Made by a program: the position numbers and the translations under genes | NCBI RefSeq assembly: GCF_019636075.1 | Contig: NZ_JAHBYG010000046.1 | Location: 1-33,407 of the forward strand | DNA: 33,407 bases | Direction of reading: 5' to 3' | Source of the DNA: Ferrovibrio sp. | GTDB taxonomy: Bacteria; Pseudomonadota; Alphaproteobacteria; Ferrovibrionales; Ferrovibrionaceae | Shown here: piece by piece, positions 1-8,278 of the stretch | Layout of the letters: each line of letters opens with the position of its first letter | Numbering within the stretch: the stretch's first letter is position 1 | Notes under the pieces: generated by a model | What the model was told of the DNA's origin: nothing | Databases searched by the model: none | The model's input: the letters and a program-made list of their open reading frames with translations, nothing else

Positions 1-978
1 GTGCTGGTGCTGGGGCCCTTGCTGGCACGCTGCGGCGAGGCGGAAGTGAGCCTGCCCGGCGGCTGCGCCATCGGCACCCGCCCGGTGGACCTGCATATCG
101 CCGCTTTGCGCGAGCTCGGCGCCGAGATCGAGATCAGCAACGGCTATATCAAGGCCCATGCGCGCAAGGGCCTGAAAGGCGCCCATGTGCGCTTTCCGAT
201 GATTTCTGTGGGCGCCACCGAGAATCTTCTCATGGCCGCCTGCCTGGCCGAAGGCACCACGGTGCTGGAGAATGTGGCGCGCGAGCCGGAGATCGGCGAC
301 CTGGCGCGCTGCCTGATCGGCATGGGCGCGGATATCGAGGGCGTGGATAGCGAACGCCTGGTGGTGCATGGCAAGACCTCGCTGGGCGGCACCGAACATT
401 CCATCCTGCCCGACCGTATCGAAACCGGCACCTATGCCGCCGCCGTGGCGATTGCCGGCGGCGCGGTGGAGCTGGTGGGCGCGCGGCTCGATCTGATCGA
501 GGCCGTGACCGACAAGCTGGCGGAGGCCGGCTGCGACATCGCCGCCACGCCGCGCGGCCTCACCATCAAGCGCAATGGCAGCCGCCTGAAAGGCGTGGAT
601 TTCCTCACCCAGCCCTTCCCCGGTTTTCCCACCGACATGCAGGCCCAGGTGATGTCGATCATGACGCTGGCCGACGGCGCCTCGATGATCACCGAAACGA
701 TTTTCGAAAACCGCTTCATGCATGTGCCCGAATTGGCCCGCATGGGCGCCAATATCGTGGTGCATGGCACGTCTGCGCTGGTGCGCGGCGTGCAGGGCCT
801 GACCGGCGCGCCGGTGATGGCCACCGATCTGCGCGCCTCAGTGTCGCTGGTGCTGGCCGGCCTGGCCGCCCAGGGCGAAACCACCGTCAACCGCGTCTAT
901 CACCTGGATCGCGGCTATGAGCGCCTGGAAGAAAAGCTGGCCGCCTGCGGCGCCGATATCGAGCGGCTGCGGAATTAA
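1..978 (+). CDS. murA: UDP-N-acetylglucosamine 1-carboxyvinyltransferase, 5'-truncated by the window edge
   Basis: MurA catalyses the first committed step of peptidoglycan synthesis in the cytoplasm, transferring enolpyruvate from PEP to UDP-GlcNAc. The visible 325 residues are the C-terminal three quarters of a protein that is normally about 420 residues, so the GTG at base 1 is an internal codon and not a start. The loop with the PEP-binding cysteine is present ([13 protein letters not shown], Cys at visible residue 22, equivalent to Cys115 of the E. coli enzyme). The motifs [18 protein letters not shown] and [14 protein letters not shown] are also typical of the family. The stop codon overlaps by four bases the stop of the convergent RES gene. 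MurA is commonly followed by DUF2948 and hisD in alphaproteobacteria; here a toxin-antitoxin pair separates them. Confidence 0.97.
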   Translation: MLVLGPLLARCGEAEVSLPGGCAIGTRPVDLHIAALRELGAEIEISNGYIKAHARKGLKGAHVRFPMISVGATENLLMAACLAEGTTVLENVAREPEIGDLARCLIGMGADIEGVDSERLVVHGKTSLGGTEHSILPDRIETGTYAAAVAIAGGAVELVGARLDLIEAVTDKLAEAGCDIAATPRGLTIKRNGSRLKGVDFLTQPFPGFPTDMQAQVMSIMTLADGASMITETIFENRFMHVPELARMGANIVVHGTSALVRGVQGLTGAPVMATDLRASVSLVLAGLAAQGETTVNRVYHLDRGYERLEEKLAACGADIERLRN

Positions 979-1667
979 GCCAATCGGGCAATGCCGGGCT
1001 GCGGTTTGCCGCGCCAGGTCAACCGCAGCACGCCGCCTTGCGCCACCGATTGCACAGCCTGTGGCAGCAAGGCCACCAGGCAATCGCCTTCCGGCCGTCG
1101 CACCGATGGATAGACAATGCCGTTATGGCCAGCGGCAATACAGGCCTGCGCCAATCCGTTGCCGGCCGGATAGCCCTTGGCCGGATCGGTATCCAGGCAG
1201 GGCGGCATCGGCATGACCTTACGCAGATCGATGAAATGCCCGGCGAAGGCGGCAAACATTTCGGCGTAATCGACGACAGCCTGATATTCGCCCACTCGTG
1301 CCAATTCCCGCGTCATGTGGAAGGTTACTTCCGCAAGGCAGGTTTCCACGGCGAAAGCCGCATACCAGGCGCCGCGGTCCGGACCGTTGAAACGGTTGAG
1401 ATCGCGCGGGCGCCAATAGGCGAAAGCCGCGTTGATGAAATAGGCGTGGGGAATGCCGGCCACCAATTCGCCGCGTTCGAGCCGCGCGCTGCCTATGGCT
1501 TGCGCTGTCAGCCGCCCGCTGGTGGCACCCTCGATTTCCGCCAGATCGTCGAGTTGATCTTTATTGACCAAGCCCAGCAGCACCGGATCGCGCAGTCGCG
1601 CAGTCGCTACCAGCCGCACCGTGCGTGGTTCGGCGAGCAACACGACCGGATAGCCGTTCACCTGCAT
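975..1667 (-). CDS. RES-domain toxin (predicted NAD+-degrading)
   Basis: This 230-residue protein carries a RES domain, the toxin of Xre/RES modules, whose studied members deplete NAD+ in the cytoplasm. The expected Arg, Tyr and Glu are present at R92 (in [12 protein letters not shown]), Y102 and E113 (in TCLAEVTFH). Their spacing of 10 and 11 residues equals that of the R31/Y41/E52 set I recall for the studied Pseudomonas toxin, so the active site looks intact. The roughly 90 residues before the first of these are longer than in short RES toxins. The gene lies 12 bases downstream of its antitoxin on the same strand, the usual antitoxin-first order. Its stop codon overlaps the murA stop on the opposite strand. 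The NAD+-degrading activity comes from the family and is not shown here. Confidence 0.88.
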   Translation of the reverse strand: MQVNGYPVVLLAEPRTVRLVATARLRDPVLLGLVNKDQLDDLAEIEGATSGRLTAQAIGSARLERGELVAGIPHAYFINAAFAYWRPRDLNRFNGPDRGAWYAAFAVETCLAEVTFHMTRELARVGEYQAVVDYAEMFAAFAGHFIDLRKVMPMPPCLDTDPAKGYPAGNGLAQACIAAGHNGIVYPSVRRPEGDCLVALLPQAVQSVAQGGVLRLTWRGKPQPGIARLA

Positions 1668-1679
1668 GATGGCAATCCG

Positions 1680-2126
1680 TCACAGCCCGCCGCGCAACGC
1701 GTCCACATGCCGGCGCACTTCCAGCATCAGCGGAATGCCGCCGGCAACCATCGCTTCCACCGGCGAACGGTTTTCAAACAACGGACCAGCGTTGCGCAGC
1801 TTCGGCCAGCGATCCGCCATCGCATCGGCAAACAGCAGATGCAGGCCCTTGTAGATGCCGATCAAGGCCGAGGCACGGGTAAGCTGATCCTGGCTGAGGC
1901 TCTGCTGCCATTTATCGGCCGCCAGGCGATCCCAGGTGGAGGCCGACATGCCGACCAGATCGGCGGCTTCCTGCCGGCTCAATTTCCACTGTTGCGCCAG
2001 ATTGCGCAGCGCCTGAGCCGCTGCCGGGGTCAGCCGCGCGCGATCCGCCTCCAAGGCAAAAGTCTGCAATGGACGGGGCTGGCCGGGCAGGAGACCGGAA
2101 TTTCGGCTTTCGGGCTGCATAGGCAT
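1680..2126 (-). CDS. Xre/MbcA/ParS-family antitoxin (DUF2384 C-terminus)
   Basis: This is the antitoxin and autorepressor of the RES module. Residues about 40-75 form an Xre-type helix-turn-helix (LSRQEAADLVGMSASTWDRL). The C-terminal part (LIGIYKGLHLLF to ENRSPVEAM) matches the MbcA/ParS/Xre toxin-binding domain. I chose the ATG at 2126, giving 148 residues, because GGTGA lies 8 bases upstream. An in-frame TTG at 2141 would add five residues but lies inside the operator arm, and an ATG at 2120 is also possible. The gene directly precedes the RES toxin, and the long palindrome over its promoter fits autoregulation by the complex. The family assignment is firm; DNA binding to this particular operator is inferred. 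Confidence 0.88.
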   Translation of the reverse strand: MPMQPESRNSGLLPGQPRPLQTFALEADRARLTPAAAQALRNLAQQWKLSRQEAADLVGMSASTWDRLAADKWQQSLSQDQLTRASALIGIYKGLHLLFADAMADRWPKLRNAGPLFENRSPVEAMVAGGIPLMLEVRRHVDALRGGL

Positions 2127-2130
2127 TCCA

Positions 2131-2174
2131 AATATCACCAATTGATAAGTATAATATAATCAATTGGTGATATT
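2131..2174. promoter_or_regulatory. Operator/promoter of the Xre-RES module: perfect 16-bp inverted repeat
   Basis: The arm AATATCACCAATTGAT (2131-2146) is repeated exactly in inverted form at 2159-2174 around a 12-bp AT-only core with a single G. Read on the minus strand, TGGACA just outside the far arm and TATATT or TATTAT in the core make a plausible -35/-10 pair (16 or 18 bp spacing), so the palindrome covers the promoter. The near arm also supplies the GGTGA ribosome-binding site of the antitoxin gene. Confidence 0.75.
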
Positions 2175-2323
2175 TGTCCATACCCTTATCCCACACCCGC
2201 CCCGCCCCCGAATCACCCGCGACTGGTCAATCCGGGCGTCCTGCGGTAGATAACCGGCGTATTTTGCGGGCTGGATTGGCTGGTCCGCACAAATAGCGAA
2301 CGTTTTGCAGGATCACCCGCCCC

Positions 2324-2800
2324 ATGTTCACCCCGCTGAGGCTGCGCGCCGAGGATGCCGAGGACGTTACCGTCCTGTCGGCCTGCCTGCAGGATGCCAC
2401 CCTGAAGCTGGCCGATATCGCCTATCAGCCCGGCCAGCGGCGGTTTGCCATGCTGCTCAACCGCTTTCGCTGGGAAGACGAGAGAGAGGGCCGCAAGCTG
2501 GGCGCCAAGCCGCATTTCCGCAACCGCGCCGGCCTGCATTTCGATGGCGTGCTGCGGGTGCGCCGCCAGGGCTTCGAGCAGGGCGATCCGAAGCGCGTGC
2601 TGGAATTGCTGTCCATCCTGGCCGAGCCAGGCGAGGATGCGGCGGCCAGCCTGACCCTGGTATTTGCCGGCGGCGGCCTGCTGCGGCTGGACGTGGAATG
2701 CATCGAGGCCGAGTTGCGCGATACCGGTGCGCCTTATCCGGTAAGGCGGGCGCCCCGGCATCGCGCGGCGGAAACTTTGTATCGTGATGTGGAAGTATGA
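2324..2800 (+). CDS. DUF2948 family protein
   Basis: This 158-residue protein of unknown function belongs to the DUF2948 family, which in alphaproteobacteria sits between murA and hisG/hisD. Recognisable stretches are the N-terminal [21 protein letters not shown], the FRWED segment and the C-terminal [20 protein letters not shown]. There is no signal peptide or membrane segment, so it is probably cytosolic. Its stop codon overlaps the hisG start (ATGA), which suggests translational coupling and shared transcription with the histidine genes. A start at 2324 gives the family's usual N-terminus. No function can be assigned; the conserved context only hints at a housekeeping role. Confidence 0.85.
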   Translation: MFTPLRLRAEDAEDVTVLSACLQDATLKLADIAYQPGQRRFAMLLNRFRWEDEREGRKLGAKPHFRNRAGLHFDGVLRVRRQGFEQGDPKRVLELLSILAEPGEDAAASLTLVFAGGGLLRLDVECIEAELRDTGAPYPVRRAPRHRAAETLYRDVEV

Positions 2801-3465
2801 CGAGCATGAGCAAAGACAGTCTGGTGATGGCGCTGCCCAAGGGGCGCATCCTCAAGGAGGTGCTGCCGCTGCTGAAGTGTGCCGGCATCGAGCCCGAGGC
2901 GGAATTCCACGACGACAATTCGCGCAAGCTGCGCTTCGCCACCAATCATCCGGGGTTGGAATTCATCCGCGTGCGCAGCTTCGATGTGGCCACCTTCGTA
3001 GCCTTCGGTGCGGCCCAGTTGGGCGTGGCCGGCAATGATGTGCTGATGGAATTCGATTACCCGGAAATCTATGCGCCGCTGGATTTGAATATCGGCCATT
3101 GCCGGCTGTCGGTGGCCGAACCCGCGGCCTTGAAGGAAGGCGACGATCCGCAGCGCTGGAGCCATGTGCGCGTGGCCACCAAATATCCGCATATCACGCA
3201 AGCGCATTTCGCCAGCCGGGGCGTGCAGGCGGAATGCATCAAGCTGAACGGCGCCATGGAACTGGCGCCTTTGCTGGGCCTGTGCCGGCGCATCGTCGAT
3301 CTGGTTTCCACCGGCGCGACCTTGAAAGCCAATGGCCTGGCGGAAGTGGAAGTGATCGCGCAGGTGACATCGCGCCTGGTGGTGAACCGTGCCGCGCTGA
3401 AAACCCGGCCCACCGAGGTGGGTGGCTGGATCGAAAAGATCCGGGGAGTTCTCGATGCCGACTGA
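2797..3465 (+). CDS. hisG: ATP phosphoribosyltransferase, short form
   Basis: HisG catalyses the first step of histidine synthesis, joining ATP and PRPP. At 222 residues this is the short catalytic form, which lacks the C-terminal regulatory domain of the roughly 300-residue enzyme and needs HisZ, a histidyl-tRNA synthetase paralogue, as regulatory subunit. Visible motifs are MALPKGRIL at the N-terminus, the [11 protein letters not shown] segment, and [15 protein letters not shown], which matches the PRPP-binding loop. The start at 2797 overlaps the upstream stop; an ATG at 2806 ([16 protein letters not shown]) has better spacing from GGAAG and may be the true start. The gene overlaps hisD by 11 bases. 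No hisZ lies in the window; in this group it is often beside purA. Confidence 0.95.
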   Translation: MTSMSKDSLVMALPKGRILKEVLPLLKCAGIEPEAEFHDDNSRKLRFATNHPGLEFIRVRSFDVATFVAFGAAQLGVAGNDVLMEFDYPEIYAPLDLNIGHCRLSVAEPAALKEGDDPQRWSHVRVATKYPHITQAHFASRGVQAECIKLNGAMELAPLLGLCRRIVDLVSTGATLKANGLAEVEVIAQVTSRLVVNRAALKTRPTEVGGWIEKIRGVLDAD

Positions 3466-4750
3466 ACTGAATGCTGCCCAACCGGATTTCGAGGCGCGGT
3501 TCGACGCTTTGGTGAAATCCAAGCGCGATGCCGAAGCCGATATGGGCGACACGGTGGCCAAGATCATCGCCGATGTGCGTGCGCGCGGCGACGCAGCCCT
3601 GCACGACATGAATCAGAAATTCGACCGCGTGGACAGCCGCAAGCTGGGCCTGCGGATTTCGGATGCCGAAATCGATGCCGCCGCCGCCAAGGTGGATGCC
3701 GCCACCATGGCGGCGCTGGAAACCGCCGCCGAGCGCATCCGCGCGTTTCATGCGCGCCAAAAGCCGAGTGATGATTTCTACACCGATGCGCAAGGCGTGG
3801 GCCTGGGCCATCGCTGGACGCCGCTGGATGCCGCCGGGCTTTACGTGCCGGGCGGCAAGGCGGCCTATCCGTCTTCCGTGCTGATGAATGCGCTGCCGGC
3901 CATGGTGGCGGGCGTGCGCCGCGTGGCGGTTTGCGTGCCCACGCCGGGCGAGGAGTTGAATCCCCTGGTGATGGCGGCGTTGAAGCTGGCCGGCGTGCAT
4001 GAGGTTTACCGCGTGGGCGGCGCGCAAGCCGTGGCGGCGCTGGCCTATGGCACCGAAAGCATCCAGGCGGTCGACAAGATCACCGGCCCCGGCAATGCCT
4101 ATGTGGCCGCCGCCAAGCGCCAGGTTTTCGGCCAGGTGGGCATCGACAATCCGGCCGGACCATCGGAAATCCTGGTGGTGGCCGACAAGCTGAACGACCC
4201 CGACTGGATCGCCGCCGATCTGCTGAGCCAGGCCGAACATGACGAAGTGGCGCAATCGGTGCTGATCACCGACGATGCCGATTTCGCCGCCCGGGTGGGC
4301 CATGCCGTCACCGCGCGGCTGGCCAGCATGCCGCGCGGCAATATCGCGGCTGCAAGCTGGGCGAAATTCGGCGCGCTGATCGCCGTGCCGAGCCTGGCCG
4401 CAGCGCCCTTGCTGATCGACCGCATCGCGCCCGAACATCTGGAACTCGCCATCGAAGACCCCGAGGCGCTGGCTGCCCATGTGCGCCATGCCGGTGCGAT
4501 CTTCCTGGGCCGGTATACCCCGGAAGCCATCGGCGATTACGTGGCCGGGCCCAACCATGTGCTGCCCACGGCAGGCGCTGCCCGCTTTGCCAGCGGGCTG
4601 AATCTGCTGGATTTCATGAAACGCACCACCCTGGTGCGCTGCGATGCGGCCTCGCTGGCCAAAATCGGCCCAGCTGCCGCCAAACTGGCGGAAGCGGAAG
4701 GCTTGCACGCGCATGGGCTTTCCGTGACCATCCGGCTGGATCAGACCTGA
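3455..4750 (+). CDS. hisD: Histidinol dehydrogenase
   Basis: HisD performs the last two oxidations of histidine synthesis, turning histidinol into histidine with two NAD+ and a zinc ion. The 431-residue length matches the family. Motifs include [19 protein letters not shown], the nucleotide-side [29 protein letters not shown], and LLSQAEHDE, whose Gln and His are zinc ligands. APEHLEL supplies the catalytic Glu-His pair, and the C-terminal GLHAHGLS supplies the last zinc ligand. I chose the ATG at 3455 because GGGGAG lies just upstream and the protein then has the usual N-terminus; an in-frame ATG at 3422 would lie deep inside hisG. The 11-base overlap with hisG and close spacing to UPF0262 point to one operon. 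Confidence 0.97.
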   Translation: MPTELNAAQPDFEARFDALVKSKRDAEADMGDTVAKIIADVRARGDAALHDMNQKFDRVDSRKLGLRISDAEIDAAAAKVDAATMAALETAAERIRAFHARQKPSDDFYTDAQGVGLGHRWTPLDAAGLYVPGGKAAYPSSVLMNALPAMVAGVRRVAVCVPTPGEELNPLVMAALKLAGVHEVYRVGGAQAVAALAYGTESIQAVDKITGPGNAYVAAAKRQVFGQVGIDNPAGPSEILVVADKLNDPDWIAADLLSQAEHDEVAQSVLITDDADFAARVGHAVTARLASMPRGNIAAASWAKFGALIAVPSLAAAPLLIDRIAPEHLELAIEDPEALAAHVRHAGAIFLGRYTPEAIGDYVAGPNHVLPTAGAARFASGLNLLDFMKRTTLVRCDAASLAKIGPAAAKLAEAEGLHAHGLSVTIRLDQT

Positions 4751-4760
4751 ACAGGCAGAG

Positions 4761-5249
4761 ATGACCGACAAGCCGGGCAATCATAAACTGGTGGATGTGC
4801 AGCTCGACGAGCGCAGCCTGGTGCGCCGCTCGCCCGATATCGAGCATGAGCGCAACGTAGCGATTTTCGATCTGCTGGAGCAGAACGTATTCTCGCCGAT
4901 CGGTGCCCATGCCGATCAGGGACCGTTTGCCCTGGTGCTGGGCATCGAGGAAAACCGCCTGGTTTTCGATATCCGCGACGGAGGCCAGCAGCCGCTCGGC
5001 AAGATCATTCTGGCGCTGTCGCCGTTCCGGCGCATCGTGAAGGATTATTTCGAGATCTGCGAAAGCTATTTCGAGGCCATCAAGCATGCCACGCCCAGCA
5101 AGATCGAGACCCTCGATATGGCGCGGCGCGGCGTGCATAACGAGGGATCGACGCTGCTGATGGAGCGGCTGAAGGGCAAGATCGACACCGATTTCGATTC
5201 CGCCCGCCGGCTGTTCACCCTGATCTGCGTATTGCACATTCGGGGCTGA
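4761..5249 (+). CDS. UPF0262 family protein
   Basis: This 162-residue protein belongs to UPF0262, a family largely confined to alphaproteobacteria and usually found just after hisD. Characteristic segments are the N-terminal ERSLVRRSPDIEHERNVAIFDLLEQN, the centre LSPFRRIVKDYFEICESYFEAI, and GVHNEGSTLL followed by DTDFDSARRLFTLICVLHIRG at the C-terminus. It has no signal peptide or membrane segment. A purine-rich GGCAGAG lies directly before the start. Ten bases separate it from hisD and three from the next gene, so it is probably co-transcribed. Its function is unknown; I only infer a conserved housekeeping link. Confidence 0.93.
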   Translation: MTDKPGNHKLVDVQLDERSLVRRSPDIEHERNVAIFDLLEQNVFSPIGAHADQGPFALVLGIEENRLVFDIRDGGQQPLGKIILALSPFRRIVKDYFEICESYFEAIKHATPSKIETLDMARRGVHNEGSTLLMERLKGKIDTDFDSARRLFTLICVLHIRG

Positions 5250-5252
5250 TCC

Positions 5253-5735
5253 ATGACCGGCAGCGCCCCCGGCAGCCTCCCTGGCAGCGCCCCCGGTAGC
5301 CTCCCTGGCAGCGTGCTGTTTAGTTGCACCATGAACAGCATCCGTTCGCCGATGGCGGAGGCGATCCTGAAACAAATGTTTCCGCGCCAGGTCTTCGTCG
5401 ATTCCGTGGGCGTGCGCAAAGGCAGCCTGGATCCGCTGGCCGCCGAGGTGCTGGACGAGATCGGCATCGATATCGGCAAGCATCGGCCGAAAAGCTTCGA
5501 CGATCTGGAAGACAGTTCCTTCGATCTGATCATCACGCTATCGCCCGAGGCGCATCACCGCGCGCTGGAGATGACGCGCACCATGGCCTGCGACGTGGAA
5601 TTCTGGAATACCTTCGACCCCTCGATCGTTGAAGGCAACCGAGACCAGCGCCTGCAGGCCTATCGCGAGGTGCGCGACGGCCTGCTCAAGCGTATCCGCG
5701 AACGCTTTCCGAAGCAGCAAATCCAGGGAGGCTGA
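5253..5735 (+). CDS. Low-molecular-weight protein tyrosine phosphatase / arsenate reductase-like
   Basis: This 160-residue protein has the P-loop of the LMW phosphatase fold, C25-TMNSI-R31-S, followed by SPMAEAIL, and a later acid-loop Asp122 in the NTFDPS segment. Members dephosphorylate phosphotyrosine proteins or, with extra cysteines, reduce arsenate. The only other cysteine seen is Cys113, which favours a phosphatase. The N-terminus carries a repeated Gly-Ser-Ala-Pro-Gly-Ser-Leu-Pro unit encoded by a 24-bp tandem duplication just ahead of the first strand (GSVLFSC). Relatives normally have one short leader here, so the extra copy is probably neutral. The phosphatase commonly follows UPF0262 in alphaproteobacteria. 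Its substrate is unknown. Confidence 0.88.
   Translation: MTGSAPGSLPGSAPGSLPGSVLFSCTMNSIRSPMAEAILKQMFPRQVFVDSVGVRKGSLDPLAAEVLDEIGIDIGKHRPKSFDDLEDSSFDLIITLSPEAHHRALEMTRTMACDVEFWNTFDPSIVEGNRDQRLQAYREVRDGLLKRIRERFPKQQIQGG
5259..5312 (+). repeat. 24-bp tandem duplication at the start of the phosphatase gene
   Basis: Two copies of a 24-bp unit beginning GGCAGCGCCCCCGG (5259-5282 and 5283-5306) differ at one base and are followed by a partial third copy, GGCAGC. The period is a multiple of three, so the reading frame is kept and the protein gains an extra Gly/Ser/Pro-rich leader. Confidence 0.9.
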
Positions 5736-5737
5736 GC

Positions 5738-6721
5738 ATGCTCACCCGCAATCAGGCGCTTCGCTTCGCCGCCCTGCCCTTGCGCAACCTGGCCAGCGAA
5801 TATCCCAATCACCTGGCGCATCTGCTGAACGGGCCGGACGATCTGGCCTCGCCGCGCGCGCTGCATCCGATCTTCTATGGCAGCTATGATTGGCATTCCG
5901 CCGTGCATGGCTGGTGGCTGCTGGCGCGCTGCCTGCGGCGGTTTCCCGATCTGGATATCGCCGCCCAGGCCGAGGCGTTGTTCGACAGCCATTTCACGCC
6001 CGAGGCCGGCCGCATCGAGGCCTCGTATTTCCTGGCGCCGGGCCGCGCCGGCTATGAGCGGCCCTATGGCTGGGGCTGGCTGCTGGCGCTGGCTGCCGAA
6101 TTGCGGCAATGGCAGCATCCGCGTGCGGCGCTTTGGGGCGCCGCACTGGCGCCGCTGGAAAGCTGGCTCGCCAAGGCCTTTCCGGCCTACCTGCAAAAGC
6201 TGGGGTATCCGATCCGCGTCGGCACCCATTACAACACCGCCTTCGGGCTGTTGCTGGCATTGTATCATGCCGAGGTGATGCAGGACGTAGCGGCAAAGGA
6301 CTGGATCGCCCAGGCCGCGCGGCGCTGCTTTCTCAAGGATCGTGATTATCCTGCGCATTACGAGCCCAATGGCGACGACTTCCTTTCCGGCGGCCTGGTG
6401 GAAGCCCTGCTGATGGCACGCGTGCTGCCGGCCGAAGAATTCGCCGGATGGTTTGCGGCCTTCCTGCCCGATGCCGCCGTCTACCGCCCGGCCATGGTGC
6501 AGGATCGTGCAGATGCCAAGGGCGTGCATCTGGATGGCCTCAATCTCTCGCGCGCCTGGTGCCTGCGGGGCATAAGCGCGATCCTGCCGGCGCATAGCGC
6601 AAAGCTGCTGGCGTTGGCCGAAGCCCATAGCGCCGCCAGCCTGCCTTTTCTGGAAAGCGGGCATTATGGCGGCGAGCATTGGCTGGCCAGCTTCGCTGCC
6701 CTAGCGTCAGAAGGCCTCTGA
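5738..6721 (+). CDS. DUF2891 family protein
   Basis: This 327-residue protein matches the DUF2891 family, whose hallmark is HPIFYGSYDWHSAVHGWW (about residues 43-60), followed by helical repeats with paired aromatic residues. Further family-like stretches are ASYFLAPGRAGYERPYGWGWLLALAAEL, the RVGTHYNTAFGLLLAL segment and YPAHYEPNGDDFLSGGLVEA. The pattern suggests an alpha/alpha-barrel fold as in six-hairpin glycosidases, but no catalytic activity is established, and no signal peptide is visible. GGGAGG lies six bases before the start and the gene begins two bases after the phosphatase stop, so it ends the his-linked operon. This slot often holds translation or septum genes in relatives, so the gene may be a local addition. 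Confidence 0.85.
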   Translation: MLTRNQALRFAALPLRNLASEYPNHLAHLLNGPDDLASPRALHPIFYGSYDWHSAVHGWWLLARCLRRFPDLDIAAQAEALFDSHFTPEAGRIEASYFLAPGRAGYERPYGWGWLLALAAELRQWQHPRAALWGAALAPLESWLAKAFPAYLQKLGYPIRVGTHYNTAFGLLLALYHAEVMQDVAAKDWIAQAARRCFLKDRDYPAHYEPNGDDFLSGGLVEALLMARVLPAEEFAGWFAAFLPDAAVYRPAMVQDRADAKGVHLDGLNLSRAWCLRGISAILPAHSAKLLALAEAHSAASLPFLESGHYGGEHWLASFAALASEGL

Positions 6722-6797
6722 CGCCCGGCTTTCCCCTTGCCAAGCCGGCCCCGCTGTGGCTGGCTTGGCGGCAAAGAGGAAACCAGAGAGGCCGGCC

Positions 6798-7082
6798 ATG
6801 CGCATTGCCTTTGCGATAGCCCTGCTCATACCGGCAACGGCCATGGCACAGCCCATGCGCTGCGCCACGCCGCCACGCGCGCCGCTTTGCCTGGATCGCC
6901 TGCAAGCCGGCGCCGATGCTTCCAGCCTGTCGCAATGCCGCTCGGAAACCCGCAGCTATGCCAGCCAGATGACGCGCTACAGCGATTGCCTGCAGGATGA
7001 AGCGACCCGCGCGCGCCAGGAACGCGACCGCGCCGAACGCAAGCTGGACTGCCTGCAAAGCGGCAGCGGGTATTGCAGTTGA
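6798..7082 (+). CDS. Small secreted cysteine-containing protein of unknown function
   Basis: I do not recognise this 94-residue protein. It starts with a clear signal peptide (MRIAFAIALLIPATAMAQP, probable cleavage after Ala-Met-Ala), leaving about 76 residues. The mature part holds six cysteines, in RCAT, LCLD, QCRS, DCLQ (twice) and YCS contexts, an even number that fits up to three disulfides in the periplasm. The Gln-Cys-Arg-Ser and Asp-Cys-Leu-Gln segments, plus the charged heptad-like ATRARQERDRAERKLDCLQ, suggest an alpha-helical disulfide-linked hairpin. I start at the ATG at 6798, after an AGAGAGG purine run; a longer reading frame from 6756 would bury the signal peptide. It precedes the epoxide hydrolase on the same strand. 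Confidence 0.65.
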   Translation: MRIAFAIALLIPATAMAQPMRCATPPRAPLCLDRLQAGADASSLSQCRSETRSYASQMTRYSDCLQDEATRARQERDRAERKLDCLQSGSGYCS

Positions 7083-7108
7083 GCGCGCAACCCCCAATCC
7101 ATCAGCCG

Positions 7109-8263
7109 ATGCCCTTCCGCATCAACGTGCCAGACAGCGCCATCGCCGATCTGCATACGCGGCTGGATCGCACACGCCTGCCGCAGCAACCGCGCGATGC
7201 CGGCTGGCGCTATGGCAGCAATGTGGATTACATGCGCAGCCTGCTGCGGCATTGGCGGCATGATTTCGATTGGCGGCATTGGGAAGCGCGATTGAATGCC
7301 TGGCCGCAATTCCGCGTAAGCCTACCGCGCAACGATGGGCACGAAGAGCAGGTGCTGCATTATCTGGTGGCGCATGGCAAATCGGCAGCGCCACGCCCGT
7401 TGCTGCTGCTGCATGGCTGGCCCGGCGCGGTGTATGAATTCATCGAGATGCTGGAGCGGTTGACCGATCCGGCGCGCTTCGGCGGCAACGCGGCCGATGC
7501 CTGCACGGTGATCTGCCCCAGCTTGCCGGGCTATGGCTATTCCACACCGCTGCATGCGCCCATCGGCCCGCGTGCCATTGCCGCACTCTATCGCGGCCTG
7601 ATGGTGGATGTGCTGGGCTTTGAGCGCTTTTTCGTGCAGGCCGGCGATTGGGGCTCCATCGTGGCCTCCTGGCTGGGCATCGATTATGCCGATCATGTGG
7701 CGGCCCTGCATCTCAACATGGTGCCGCTGCGGCCGCCGGTGACGACGGCTTTAAGCGATGAAGAAAAAGCCTGGGCGGCGGAAACCAAGCAGCGCCACGC
7801 CATGGAGGGCGGCTATTTCGCCATCCAGAGCACCAAGCCCACCACGCTGGGCTATGGCCTGAGCGACAGCCCGGCCGGGCTGGCCGGCTGGATCGTGGAG
7901 AAATTCCACGGCCGGCCCAATGCACCGGCGGCGAAAGACCCGCCCTTCAGCATGGATGCCATGCTGGCGATCATTTCGCTTTACTGGTTCAGCGATACCG
8001 CGGCCACCGCCACCTGGCTTTATCACGCCGCCGTGGCACGCCGCGAACTGGCCATGGGCAAAACCGATTTCTGCGCGCCGCCCACGGCTTTTCTATTGCC
8101 GCCGTGGGATCTGGTGCCGCCTTCGCCGCCAGGCTGGCTGGCGCGCGGCTATAATGTCGTGCAGCAAAAAGCCCTGCCGCGCGGCGGGCATTTCGTGGCC
8201 ATGGAACAGCCCGATGCGCTGCTGGCCGACATGACTGACTTTTTTCATCACCGGACTCTGTAG
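7109..8263 (+). CDS. Epoxide hydrolase family protein (alpha/beta hydrolase, EHN domain)
   Basis: This 384-residue protein has the N-terminal EHN domain (PFRINVPDSAIADLHTRLD to about residue 100) and an alpha/beta-hydrolase core of the microsomal or juvenile-hormone epoxide hydrolase type. The oxyanion motif HGWPG is at 102-106, the nucleophile Asp170 in AGDWGS, and the general-base His361 in RGGHFVAMEQP. The third catalytic position, usually Glu in a Phe-Pro-x-Glu context, appears as Asp in LLPPWDL, by eye alignment only. The reaction would be hydrolysis of an epoxide to a diol; the substrate is unknown. I chose the ATG at 7109 because MPFRINVPD matches relatives; TTG codons at 7073 and 7079 are alternatives. 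It is followed 15 bases later by a MaoC-like hydratase. Confidence 0.88.
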   Translation: MPFRINVPDSAIADLHTRLDRTRLPQQPRDAGWRYGSNVDYMRSLLRHWRHDFDWRHWEARLNAWPQFRVSLPRNDGHEEQVLHYLVAHGKSAAPRPLLLLHGWPGAVYEFIEMLERLTDPARFGGNAADACTVICPSLPGYGYSTPLHAPIGPRAIAALYRGLMVDVLGFERFFVQAGDWGSIVASWLGIDYADHVAALHLNMVPLRPPVTTALSDEEKAWAAETKQRHAMEGGYFAIQSTKPTTLGYGLSDSPAGLAGWIVEKFHGRPNAPAAKDPPFSMDAMLAIISLYWFSDTAATATWLYHAAVARRELAMGKTDFCAPPTAFLLPPWDLVPPSPPGWLARGYNVVQQKALPRGGHFVAMEQPDALLADMTDFFHHRTL

Positions 8264-8278
8264 GGAGATTTATCGGAT

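Noticed and set aside
1038..2159. Plus-strand frame of 373 residues over the RES/Xre genes
   Set aside because: Opposite two well-recognised genes; no family features.
3239..4780. Minus-strand frame of 513 residues
   Set aside because: Antisense to hisG and hisD, low-complexity His/Gly/Arg sequence, no ribosome-binding site.
6729..6775. Terminator between the DUF2891 gene and the small secreted protein
   Set aside because: The CCAAGCC and GGCTTGG segments can pair, but the stem is bulged and no T-run follows.
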